Source: Candidatus Nitrosopumilus sp. (GTDB lineage: Archaea > Thermoproteota > Nitrososphaeria > Nitrososphaerales > Nitrosopumilaceae). Taken from it: a stretch of DNA of 33,903 bases. Under the pieces are notes generated by a model. It was not told where the DNA came from. It saw only the letters and a program-made list of their open reading frames with translations, and did no database searches. The DNA lies in the NCBI GenBank assembly GCA_029864805.1, contig JAOTSS010000018.1, positions 1 through 33,903 on the forward strand, written 5' to 3'. Position numbers and translations under genes: made by a program. Positions 1 to 7,098 of the stretch are shown in pieces. The first letter of the stretch is position 1. Each line of letters starts with the position of its first letter.

Positions 1-1555
1 TTTGTGGTGGGCCTGAATTTAGTTTAAAGAAGTTGCAGAAAGTTGGATTTACTGGGATTTTAGTTGGCACGATTCAGTTGGCAATAGTATTTTCATTAGG
101 ATATGTGGTGGCCATGGCATTTGATTGGACTCATCTTGAAGCGCTTTTCTTGGGAAGCATTCTGTCAATTACAAGTACTGCCATATCATTGTGTTTTCTC
201 AGAGATCTTAAACTGGTAAATACAGCAGAATGGAATACCGTTGTAATAATTCTCATCATAGAGGATCTTGCAGCAGTTCTACTGTTGACTATCCTTGGTG
301 ATGCAATCAAAGGGGATGGTTTTGCCCTGACTGATTTTGGAATAATCATACTTCAGAGTATCGTATTTTTTGTGATAACTTTTGGAGTGGGAATAAAGAT
401 CATCCCCAAACTTTTAGAGCATGTCAGCAAAATCAAGATGGAGGAGGCCTATTCATTTCCTCTCTTGCGCTCGTATTTGGACTATCTGTTCTTGCTCACT
501 TTTTGAATCTCAGTAGTGCTGTAGGTGCATTTTTGATGGGAATGATCATTGCATCCACAAAATATTCTGAACCCATAATCTCCAAAGTTCTTCCTCTGCG
601 AGATTTTTTCCTGATAATGTTTTTTGTGTCCATAGGAATGCTTGTAAATATTGCATTGATACCTGAGGCAATCTGGATCACGATTCCAATTGTGATTGTA
701 GCCATTGTTGGAAAATTCATCGGAAACATGTTTGCAGCATCGTTTGCGGGAAATACCCTTGTGAGTGCATCCACAATCGGGGTAGTGATGATACCGATTG
801 GAGAGTTTTCATTCATCATAGCGAAACTTGGTGCCGACAGTGGAAGTATCAGAGATTCAATTTTTCCAGTAACGATATTGGTAGCCATAATTACAATGCT
901 GATGATGCCACTTATTTTAAGAGCAATACCAACAAAGGCAGATCCCAAATCCATTATACCATCTAAACTACTCAACACCATATTTTATGCGGGAATGCTA
1001 CTAAGGGGAAAACCTGCTGATCAGAAATCCAATTCGGATCAAATTTCGGGTGTTAAAAAATATGCCCCACTAATCTTGGTCCATATCGTTGTAATAGTCA
1101 CTATACTAGCTGCAATGAATTATTTTTCACCATCAATTATCTCGTTGATGAATGAATTGGAAATACCTTTCTTGATAGATCCAGAAATATTCCTTGTAAT
1201 TCTGACTATAATCATCTTAACATATCCAATATTTTCATTCTTTGGCAGAACAGAAAAGATAATTTCAGACATTTGTAATACCATTACAATTAACTTTAAT
1301 TCCAAGCAGAAAAAACAGGTTGACCGACCATTGTATAAAGTGATTCGAAATTCACTGTTCATGGGTTTGATGTTGTTATTGGTATCTATCTTCATCAGCT
1401 TTGTTGAATTTGAAGACAGTACAATCATAATCATAATTTCGATTGTGGCGTTGATCATAACTTTGCCACTTATTTTAGATACCATTTTAGCAATTAAAAG
1501 ACTAACTCAAACTCATTTGTTTGATAGTTGGATGTCATCTGGAAAGGAAGAATGA
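1..1555 (+). CDS. Kef-type CPA2 cation:proton antiporter, 5' partial, frameshifted
   Basis: The gene enters from the left edge in frame (codons from base 3) and lacks its N-terminus. It is a polytopic membrane protein of the Kef/NapA (CPA2) monovalent cation:H+ antiporter family. The family's conserved GPEF, then KVGFTGILVGT, STAIS and IIEDLAAV are visible, followed by SAVGAFLMG and IGEFSFIIAKLG further on. Translation is continuous to about base 452. There the frame must change by one base: restoring one T in the TT at 452-453 gives EEAYFISSLALVFGLSVLAHF, which joins smoothly to the rest. As written, the first frame stops at 504-506. The last third (1050-1500) adds about four more membrane helices beyond the antiporter core, without a clear TrkA-N domain. 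Family assignment is solid; whether the gene is truly broken is open. Confidence 0.85.
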
Positions 1556-1708
1556 TTAAATCACGTGGGCTGTTAACACTATCAGTAGTAAAAGATGAAT
1601 CTAAAGTAAGTGAAAAAACATTATCCTGGGGGAATTTTTCATCATTAGTTACTTTTATCAAGCATCTAACAATCCTCTACAATCTTAGGTGTAATCATGA
1701 TACTTTCT

Positions 1709-1816
1709 TTAGGATTGAATCTTTTGTTTCAATGCAATACGAGTAAAAACAATTCCAATTATTGCTCCAAGAACAATCCATAGGAATTTCTTTTTGATCA
1801 GATCGACTGTAGACAT
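1709..1816 (-). CDS. 35-residue single-pass membrane microprotein
   Basis: A short reading frame starts at ATG (1816-1814) and ends at TAA. A charged N-terminus ending in LIKKK is followed by a hydrophobic helix (about residues 11-24, with GAIIGIV) and a basic tail ending KQKIQS, which fits a small tail-anchored or phage-shock-like peptide. An AT-rich TATA-like stretch lies near 1837-1846, about 26 nt before the start, as expected for a leaderless mRNA. It sits just downstream of, and in the same direction as, the 1841-2545 gene. Function unknown. The composition looks like a real protein, but the length leaves doubt. Confidence 0.45.
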   Translation of the reverse strand: MSTVDLIKKKFLWIVLGAIIGIVFTRIALKQKIQS

Positions 1817-1840
1817 TTTAGAACATGGATTTATCATAAT

Positions 1841-2545
1841 TTAATCAGATTTAGATATACTAGTTTTTGTCCTGGTCAATTTTCGTCTGATAACTATGAT
1901 GGTAGGAATTCCAAGTATTGCAATTAGGACCAAAACAAATATCGCTACAGATGAATAATCTCCCACAAACAGTTTAGTTTCAAGCCAAGCAGTTGGAAGT
2001 ATTGTAAACAGATCTACTCCTGAAAAGTCTTCAATGGTTCCTATTGCCAAGCTATACTTGCCTGCCTGATTTTTTTCATCCAAAACCATAACAAAATATT
2101 TGCCCTCAGTAGTAAGGGTAGTTTTTACCTCCTGTCTTTCCCAGTATGTTACCTGGCCAAAAGGCTCATAGAATTCTCTTCCTGGAAATCCTCCGTCATA
2201 CACAACTTTTTCCATGACTGCCTGACTCTTCAGAAGAGGAGTATCTTTTTCAATATAGTTGTCATTTATCAGAACAAGTGTGGGGGAATACTCTTCTAGT
2301 CCTGCAATTTTAGGAATGACTATACTTGCATAGAATGAATCTCCAGCCTTCGCATCAAATGAATAAAATTTTTCCTCATTTGGACCAAGATTTTCGTAGA
2401 TTGCCCATGATATCTTGTGGTCTGGAATCTCTAATGCATTATCCAAACTTCTGTGAGTATCATCATGGGTAATCAGTTTGTGTCCGTATGCAGGACTCGA
2501 TGAGATGACTGCAATTACAAAAAGTAGGCCAATAATTTTTTTCAC
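1841..2545 (-). CDS. Secreted, C-terminally anchored protein of unknown function
   Basis: 234 residues starting at GTG. A signal peptide (MKKIIGLLFVIAVISSSPAYG) is followed by a His-containing segment (HKLITHDDTH), a beta-rich extracellular domain, and a C-terminal membrane helix (about residues 198-220) ending in a basic cytoplasmic tail (RRKLTRTK). The stretch EGKYFVMVLDEKNQAGKYSL resembles the end of pre-peptidase C-terminal-like beta domains, a weak similarity. It is therefore probably an outward-facing, membrane-anchored protein. Its promoter has a TATA-like GTTAAAATAC centred near 2571, and the island motif in inverted orientation at 2596-2605. No enzymatic motif was recognised. Confidence 0.8.
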   Translation of the reverse strand: MKKIIGLLFVIAVISSSPAYGHKLITHDDTHRSLDNALEIPDHKISWAIYENLGPNEEKFYSFDAKAGDSFYASIVIPKIAGLEEYSPTLVLINDNYIEKDTPLLKSQAVMEKVVYDGGFPGREFYEPFGQVTYWERQEVKTTLTTEGKYFVMVLDEKNQAGKYSLAIGTIEDFSGVDLFTILPTAWLETKLFVGDYSSVAIFVLVLIAILGIPTIIVIRRKLTRTKTSISKSD

Positions 2546-2565
2546 ATTATTATGTTTTGAAATTG

Positions 2566-2605
2566 GTATTTTAACTCGGACACATATGTTTCAAATTAGC
2601 ACTAG
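2566..2605 (-). promoter_or_regulatory. Promoter of the 2545 gene with inverted palindromic element
   Basis: In the direction of the gene, CTAGTGCTAA (2605-2596) is followed by a TATA-like GTTAAAATAC centred at about -26. The proximal base of the 10-mer is 51 nt from the GTG start. This is the inverted form of the element shared by the neighbouring promoters. Confidence 0.45.
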
Positions 2606-2687
2606 AATCTATTTTCATCACTATTGAATTCCTGCCAAAAATAAAATTACTTTACAAATCAGACATTTTCTTTCCTCAAGAAATTAC

Positions 2688-2721
2688 TAGCATGCTAAAA
2701 TTAGTGGAGAGCCTTATAAAT
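2688..2721 (+). promoter_or_regulatory. Promoter: TAGCATGCTA palindrome plus TATA box
   Basis: TAGCATGCTA (2688-2697) is a perfect 10-bp palindrome, lying just before a good archaeal TATA box (CTTATAAAT, 2713-2721). The predicted start site is about 2740-2745, at the beginning of the small secreted frame. The palindrome resembles the neighbouring TTAGCACTAG elements but with different spacing, so it is not counted as one of them. Confidence 0.4.
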
Positions 2722-2740
2722 AATGAAAATTGGAAACTAG

Positions 2741-2953
2741 GTTAAAATTCCAAAAATTAAAATTACAATTCCTATACTAGTTGCCGCAAGTATTTTTGCA
2801 ATCACCATGATTTCATTTTCTCCAATTAATGCCAGTGCTGAATATAGTCAATTCCTAATCCCAGAAATTTCTGGAACCATTCCCCAGATTATGTATGTCA
2901 TGATTTATTTTGATTTTATTAGGATATTAGAATATCTTGCAGAATTATTATAG
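2741..2953 (+). CDS. Possible small secreted protein lacking a standard start codon
   Basis: An open frame of 70 codons ends at TAG 2951-2953. Read from 2741 it gives VKIPKIKITIPILVAA, a hydrophobic run and then an ASA-type signal-peptidase site (INASAEYSQ), i.e. a basic start, hydrophobic core and cleavage site, then a short hydrophobic mature part (IPQIMYVMIYFDFIRI). The frame is closed by TAG immediately upstream and the first codon is GTT. The first in-frame ATG (2807) would cut off most of the signal peptide. A TATA box (CTTATAAAT, 2713-2721) sits about 25 nt before 2741, exactly where a leaderless start would fall. The start codon may be mutated or misread, or the frame may be unused. 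Confidence 0.4.
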   Translation, partial: VKIPKIKITIPILVAASIFAITMISFSPINASAEYSQFLIPEISGTIPQIMYVMIYFDFIRILEYLAELL

Positions 2954-3036
2954 CACTAGAAGAAGACACCAATGAATTATTAATTTTAAGACTCTGGAAA
3001 TTAATTATTCATAGATTATTTACTTTTCATACTAAT

Positions 3037-3701
3037 CTAGATGGCTGTTTTTGTAGATACAGTCGAAATAATTGAGGAGGCCAGTTTTTTCCTAAAGGAA
3101 ATCTTGTAAAATATCAAAATTCCTAGCATTTCTGCATATTCAACAAAACCTACCGTGTAAAAATGCATTAACCACCCATCAAGGCTTTGATCGACTGACG
3201 CAATACTTGCACTCATTTGAGGAAACGCTGTAAGAAACATCACAGGAGCCATCAAAAATCCCATAACCCAATCAGAAGTATCTAAATCGTTTGCTGACTC
3301 TAGAACTTGTTCAGCAGAACTTAAAGAAGCATTTTTTATATTTTGAAATTTTAGATCAGAATAAACTGAATTTCCTTGATCTATTGCAAAAATCATTAGA
3401 CCTAATATTGAAAGAAGAAATACTGATTCACCAAAAACTACCAAACCTCGCTTGCCTTTTTGGAATTTGTAGATTTGTCGCTCCATCATAGGGCCAAAGA
3501 AACCCAGTTTTTTCTTCTTTACAAGTACTATTACAGAAATGGAAATCAAAGTAATTATACCCAATGATCCAAACCAGTTATCTGAAACATATTCTACAAA
3601 GAGGAGTCTTGCTGGCAAAAGTAAACCAGTCATCAATCCAAATACGATAAGAGATTCAAATATTCCTCTCAATTTTAGGCCTCCAGAAAAAACATCTTCA
3701 T
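3037..3701 (-). CDS. Multi-pass membrane protein, unknown function; probable 5' frameshift
   Basis: An integral membrane protein with about five hydrophobic segments (for example LIVFGLMTGLLLPARLLF, IITLISISVIVLV, VFLLSILGLMIFAI, FLMAPVMFLTAF) and basic loops. An in-frame extension reaches a TTG at 3789, but that stretch contains a promoter: a TTAGCACTAG element (3758-3749) and a TATA-like TTTGTTTAAAAACA (about 3727), placed exactly for a start at ATG 3701. From that ATG the frame closes after eight codons unless one T is added to the six-T run (3692-3687 on this strand). With it, the protein begins MKMFFSGGLKLRGIFESL. The longest start without assuming an indel is TTG 3672. I found no family match. 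Confidence 0.65.
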
Positions 3702-3721
3702 GCTGGAATTCATCCTGATTT

Positions 3722-3758
3722 GTTTTTAAACAAATTTGCCATTTTCTTCTAGTGCTAA
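3722..3758 (-). promoter_or_regulatory. Promoter of the 3037-3701 gene: TTAGCACTAG plus TATA
   Basis: On the minus strand TTAGCACTAG spans 3758-3749, and a TATA-like TTTAAAAA is centred near 3727. Distances to ATG 3701 are 48 nt (10-mer) and 26 nt (TATA). This matches the 4848, 7026, 7782 and 8828 promoters and argues that the upstream in-frame extension to 3789 is not translated. Confidence 0.55.
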
Positions 3759-3804
3759 CTTTTGGATTATTTTTTAATGTATTTCTCAAAGATACAGGAT
3801 TATG

Positions 3805-3996
3805 TCAAATAAATTTTTTAGGCTTTCCTCTAGCTTTTGTTCTTAGTACTGCCTTACAGCACATGCATCTTGATTCATCCACATCTAAGAATATGCCACA
3901 AAATGTACAACGTTTCTGCCCAATCTCGTATCTTATCCTATTTGGTGCAGGTTCTGCTTGATACCTAAGACATATACCTTTACATGTTCTTCCCAC
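3805..3996 (-). CDS. Small zinc-ribbon protein
   Basis: 63 residues from GTG. Cysteines at 5, 9, 30, 33, 44, 46 and 47 (CKGIC, CTFC, CMCC) fit one or two zinc-binding knuckles; the C-terminus is basic (KARGKPKKF). Small proteins of this MGRxCKGIC...GQKRC type recur in thaumarchaeal genomes and are usually annotated as hypothetical or zinc-ribbon proteins; DNA or RNA binding is inferred. It follows the microprotein at 4003-4128 with a 6-nt gap, and GGTGGTGA at the end of that gene could serve as a ribosome binding site, so the two are probably one transcript. Confidence 0.75.
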   Translation of the reverse strand: MGRTCKGICLRYQAEPAPNRIRYEIGQKRCTFCGIFLDVDESRCMCCKAVLRTKARGKPKKFI

Positions 3997-4002
3997 TATA
4001 CT

Positions 4003-4128
4003 TCACCACCTGATCTCTTTTACTCGTTCACGAATGGTCACTGCACTAATTCCTGAAACTTTAGAAATTGTCTGTGAAATTTTTTCTTGGTTTTTCAAAG
4101 TTTTTTTAAGAGTTATTATTTCTGGCAT
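4003..4128 (-). CDS. 41-residue helix-turn-helix microprotein, TFB-like
   Basis: Starts at ATG 4128 and ends at TGA 4005-4003. Residues 17-40 contain ISKVSGISAVTIRERVKEIR. This closely resembles the recognition-helix end of the second cyclin repeat of archaeal transcription factor B, where sequences of the type GVTEVTIRNRYKEL occur. Nothing else of TFB is present, so it is either a free-standing HTH peptide or a relic of one. It leads a two-gene unit with the zinc-ribbon protein, which is suggestive because TFB combines a zinc ribbon with this HTH. It has its own TATA box and island element. DNA binding is inferred. Confidence 0.65.
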   Translation of the reverse strand: MPEIITLKKTLKNQEKISQTISKVSGISAVTIRERVKEIRW

Positions 4129-4150
4129 AACTAAATTAAGAAAATAAATT

Positions 4151-4185
4151 ATTTAAAGCAGAGCATGAAATTTATCTAGTGGTAA
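4151..4185 (-). promoter_or_regulatory. Promoter of the HTH/zinc-ribbon pair: TTACCACTAG plus TATA
   Basis: Minus-strand TTACCACTAG (4185-4176) differs from the consensus at one base and lies 48 nt before ATG 4128. TGCTTTAAAT (4160-4151) is a TATA box at about -26. Confidence 0.5.
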
Positions 4186-4245
4186 TTACTCCTGTATACC
4201 AATATTGGTTTTTTGAATCTTACGTGATATAAAATAATTCAAAAG

Positions 4246-4308
4246 TTAGCACCATACAATGATATTCTGATTTTAAATATATGAAAACAGTATATACTAA
4301 ACTTGATG
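4246..4308 (+). promoter_or_regulatory. Promoter of the SRPBCC gene: degenerate element, TATA, short leader
   Basis: TTAGCACCAT (4246-4255) matches the first seven bases of the island element. TTTTAAATAT (4271-4280) is a TATA box that predicts transcription from about 4302, leaving a leader of about 35 nt before ATG 4338. A second TATA-like GTATATAC lies near 4290-4297. In the leader, ATG 4306 opens an 11-codon frame whose stop overlaps the 4338 start (ATGA), which could couple translation; this may be coincidental. Confidence 0.35.
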
Positions 4309-4337
4309 TACAAAGTTCTACGTGAGAGAATTCTATC

Positions 4338-4784
4338 ATGATACATTTTACTTTAAAGAAGAATTCCAAGGTAAATAGAGGCAAACTCTATTCAGTCAGC
4401 ATAGATGTTGAAAATTTTCCTAATCTCATGCCGAAATATTTTAAATCCATAAACATAAAAAAATCCATTGGAAATGAAATATTTGTAGATGAAAAAATCC
4501 ATTTTTTGGGTAGTGTTCTAGATGTGCAAACGAAACATGTGATTATTCATCCTAGAATACATGAAGTTCACATCCTGTCAGGTCTTCTACGAGGTTCTTC
4601 TTTTGTTGAATCATATGATGAAACATTGGATGGAACAAATGTAATAATTGATGTGTTAATCAAATTCAATGGTGTTTCAAAGCTGTTTTTACCATTTGGA
4701 TTTTTCATAAAAAGACAGATGGCTAAAGTTATGGATGAGTTTCTTGACTCTGCTGAAAAACTTGTTTTTGATTTGAAGAAATGA
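4338..4784 (+). CDS. SRPBCC (START/COQ10-like) family protein
   Basis: 148 residues. The pattern of an N-terminal beta strand, two short helices (FPNLMPKYFKSINI), a run of strands, and a long C-terminal amphipathic helix (KRQMAKVMDEFLDSAEKLV) is that of the SRPBCC/polyketide-cyclase fold, which binds hydrophobic ligands such as isoprenoids. It lies 63 nt upstream of, and in the same direction as, the desaturase-like gene, so a role in handling or delivering a lipid or polyene substrate is plausible. SRPBCC proteins are also common companions of LitR/CarH-controlled clusters in bacteria. The ligand cannot be read from sequence. Confidence 0.75.
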   Translation: MIHFTLKKNSKVNRGKLYSVSIDVENFPNLMPKYFKSINIKKSIGNEIFVDEKIHFLGSVLDVQTKHVIIHPRIHEVHILSGLLRGSSFVESYDETLDGTNVIIDVLIKFNGVSKLFLPFGFFIKRQMAKVMDEFLDSAEKLVFDLKK

Positions 4785-4789
4785 CAAAA

Positions 4790-4826
4790 TTAGCACTAGG
4801 GTAAAAAGTTAGCCTTATTATAAATA
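4790..4826 (+). promoter_or_regulatory. Promoter of the desaturase-like gene: TTAGCACTAG plus TATA
   Basis: TTAGCACTAG (4790-4799) ends 49 nt before ATG 4848. TATTATAAATA (4816-4826) is a TATA box centred at about -27. The gene therefore has its own leaderless promoter despite following the SRPBCC gene. Confidence 0.55.
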
Positions 4827-4847
4827 CAAATTTCCCCTCAGATCCTT

Positions 4848-6185
4848 ATGAATAAGCATATCTATGTGATTGGGGCCGGAGTAGGGGGACTAACTACTGC
4901 CTCATTACTAGTCAAAAATGGCTATTCTGTTACAGTTTTTGAGAAGATGCGTAAATTAGGCGGAAGAACCACATCTACTATCTTTAGAAATCACATTCTG
5001 GACAATGGATTCCATATAATGCCATTCTACAAAAAATCAGCTATTTATGAAGTGTTAAAAACATTAGGAATTGAGTCAAAACTAAATCTTGCCAAAGTAG
5101 ATAAAATTGCATTCTACTCTGATGCGAAATTTCACAAATATCCAAAGGGGATAGGTGACTTGCTTCAACTTTCATTACTTCCCTTTTCTAGCAGAATCAA
5201 ACTCCTCAAAGTATTACTTCCAATGGCATTTGCATCAATGAAAAAAACTGAAGAGTGGGATAATCTTTCCTTAACTGAAATTACAAAAAAGCTTGACTCA
5301 AACACAAATGCATTCTTTGAAGCTGTCTGCATGCTTGCGTTTGCAGACACAGCAGATCATATTTCATTGGGGGAGTTTGCACGAACCATGATTCGTGCAA
5401 ATCCTTTCAAGGGTGGAACAAGTGAGTTTGCATATCCTAATGATGGAGGTTATGATGTAATATCTCGGGTTTTAGGTGATTATATTATTGCAAACAAGGG
5501 AAAAATTCACCTAAACTCACCAATTCAAAGAATTGTTGTAAATAATTCTAGAGTCCAGGGAGTAGTCACAAAAGACGAAACGTTTCATCCTTCAGAATGC
5601 GTTGTCATATCATTACCTGCATATCAGGGAATCAACCATCTTTTTGACAATGGTGTATTTGATCAAAAATTTGTTGATAAAGTAAACAAATTAGACAAGA
5701 CTACTGCAGTAGTTGAAGTACATTTTGCTTTGAATAAAAAAATTGATTCTAGACAAATAGTTTTTCCCGTAGGTGATTTTACCACCAAAGGATTTTTCTT
5801 TGTCTCAAATATCACCCCTTCAGTGTGTCCTTCAGGAGAACATTTGATGATTGCAGGAACACCTGTTTGTCCTTCAGTAGCTGAGAATCCAAAAAAGATC
5901 AAAGAGATTGTGGGAAAAATGAAAAATGAATTATCTTCAATATATCCCGATTTTAAAAAATCCTTACTTTGGGACAGACCCATGGCATGGAAGTTAGTAG
6001 AATCAGTAGTAAAGAAGCCAGGGTTGGTATGGAAATCAAAGATGCCTCATGAGATATCTCAAGTAAGGGGGCTTTATTTTGTGGGCGATTCAACTATAAG
6101 CTATGGGATAGGAACAGATTCAGCAGCACACAGCTCAATTCTCTGCTATCCGAAAATAGAGAATTTCTTAAAGCGTTCTAACTAA
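4848..6185 (+). CDS. FAD-dependent phytoene desaturase-like / amine-oxidase family oxidoreductase
   Basis: 445 residues. An N-terminal dinucleotide-binding Rossmann motif (GAGVGG, residues 9-14, with acidic E32 and GGRT at 38-41) and a C-terminal FAD-contact segment (LYFVGDSTISYGIGTDSAAHSS) place it in the phytoene desaturase/protoporphyrinogen oxidase/amine oxidase superfamily. The exact reaction is uncertain: carotenoid desaturation or isomerisation, or another isoprenoid oxidation. No phytoene synthase lies in the window. Context argues for photoprotective or membrane-lipid chemistry: SRPBCC protein upstream, cobalamin light-sensor homologue and YbgA downstream on the opposite strand. Its last 8 bases overlap the end of the convergent B12-sensor gene. 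Confidence 0.8.
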   Translation: MNKHIYVIGAGVGGLTTASLLVKNGYSVTVFEKMRKLGGRTTSTIFRNHILDNGFHIMPFYKKSAIYEVLKTLGIESKLNLAKVDKIAFYSDAKFHKYPKGIGDLLQLSLLPFSSRIKLLKVLLPMAFASMKKTEEWDNLSLTEITKKLDSNTNAFFEAVCMLAFADTADHISLGEFARTMIRANPFKGGTSEFAYPNDGGYDVISRVLGDYIIANKGKIHLNSPIQRIVVNNSRVQGVVTKDETFHPSECVVISLPAYQGINHLFDNGVFDQKFVDKVNKLDKTTAVVEVHFALNKKIDSRQIVFPVGDFTTKGFFFVSNITPSVCPSGEHLMIAGTPVCPSVAENPKKIKEIVGKMKNELSSIYPDFKKSLLWDRPMAWKLVESVVKKPGLVWKSKMPHEISQVRGLYFVGDSTISYGIGTDSAAHSSILCYPKIENFLKRSN

Positions 6186-7026
6186 TTGATTTGCGAATTA
6201 ATTTAGGCAGATCATTCAGAGTTGTATTTGCAAAAACCTCTGCATCAAATTTAGGTAGTTTTTCTTGCTCTAATGCATAACCCCCAACAACAATTGGCAC
6301 TTTAAAATTGTCTTTTATCTTTTTGATTAATCTTTGTCCTGCTTTGAGATTATCTTTCAAGGTGATTGATACCATTACTAAATCTGGTTTATTATGTTCA
6401 ATGAAATGCAATACTGATTCTGATGGTATGGAGGTTCCCATGTTGAAAATTTTGTATCCTTTACTTGTAAGAAATGTTTCAATTACATCGCATCCTAGAT
6501 GATGCTCTTCTCCAACTGGTACGCACAAAAGAATCTTTTTTTTGTTACCAAAAGTAGTCACTTTATCCATAATGATTTTTACAAGCGTTTGGGCAACATT
6601 GCTTGCAACATGTTCTGTAGCTATGCTAATTTTGTTGTTGAACCATTCATCTCCTATCTGATACATTACTGGTCTTAGAATTTTATCAAAAAAGTCTGCA
6701 GAATTAAAAATCTTTATGTAATCATCATAAATTTGGACACAACTGTTAATGTCACCATCAGTTAGTTTTTTGTATAATTGTTTTATAGATTTCCTTGATG
6801 CCTCTTCTCTCTTCTTAATGTCTTCAGGATTTTGTAATGCTAGAACTGACAGAATTTTTGGATTCTCTCTATACTCTACTGGAATATCGTCTTTTATTAC
6901 TTCAGAGGCCTTACCTAGATATTTTACAATTTCCTGTTTTGATGTGCTTTTCTTTGAATCCCAGATACTCTTGACGAGGTAAAGATATTGCTGACCCTTG
7001 ACTTTTTTGGCTCTGATGTATACCAT
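6178..7026 (-). CDS. CarH/LitR-like cobalamin-binding sensor with a non-MerR N-terminus
   Basis: 282 residues in three parts. Residues 1-60 (YIRAKKVKGQQYLYLV, then KQEIVKYLGKA) resemble the N-terminal segment of certain IS4-type transposases rather than a MerR helix-turn-helix. Residues 75-155 form a helical cap of the methionine-synthase B12-binding type. Residues 163-282 form the Rossmann-like B12-binding domain. W128, E138 and H139 reproduce the W-x9-E-H spacing of CarH/LitR photoreceptors. E173-x-H175-x2-G178 is the lower-ligand motif (ExHxxG), and VSITLKD fits the SxT/SxL loop. In bacteria CarH uses adenosylcobalamin to release operators on illumination. DNA binding by this N-terminus is inferred. 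The gene's own promoter carries the shared element, which fits autoregulation. Confidence 0.82.
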   Translation of the reverse strand: MVYIRAKKVKGQQYLYLVKSIWDSKKSTSKQEIVKYLGKASEVIKDDIPVEYRENPKILSVLALQNPEDIKKREEASRKSIKQLYKKLTDGDINSCVQIYDDYIKIFNSADFFDKILRPVMYQIGDEWFNNKISIATEHVASNVAQTLVKIIMDKVTTFGNKKKILLCVPVGEEHHLGCDVIETFLTSKGYKIFNMGTSIPSESVLHFIEHNKPDLVMVSITLKDNLKAGQRLIKKIKDNFKVPIVVGGYALEQEKLPKFDAEVFANTTLNDLPKLIRKSIS

Positions 7027-7046
7027 AATATGATTTTTGTCACTAT

Positions 7047-7083
7047 CTATTTAACTAATGCCTATTATCCTGACTAATGCTAA
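7047..7083 (-). promoter_or_regulatory. Promoter of the B12-sensor gene: TTAGCATTAG plus TATA
   Basis: Minus-strand TTAGCATTAG (7083-7074) is 48 nt before ATG 7026. AGTTAAATAG (7056-7047) is a TATA box at about -26. One mismatch to TTAGCACTAG. Confidence 0.55.
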
Positions 7084-7098
7084 ATTTTTCTTTGAAAT

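Noticed and set aside
1528..1746. 72-codon plus-strand frame overlapping the end of the antiporter gene
   Set aside because: Overlaps the real gene out of frame, its composition is random, and it is antisense to a more convincing small frame at 1709-1816.
2949..2960. TTATAGCACTAGA, a copy of the core element
   Set aside because: It overlaps the stop codon of the small frame and no start lies about 49 nt downstream on either strand.
3702..3789. N-terminal extension of the membrane-protein frame (MRNTLKNNPKV...)
   Set aside because: It contains the probable promoter (TATA and TTAGCACTAG) of that gene and reads as non-membrane, low-quality sequence.
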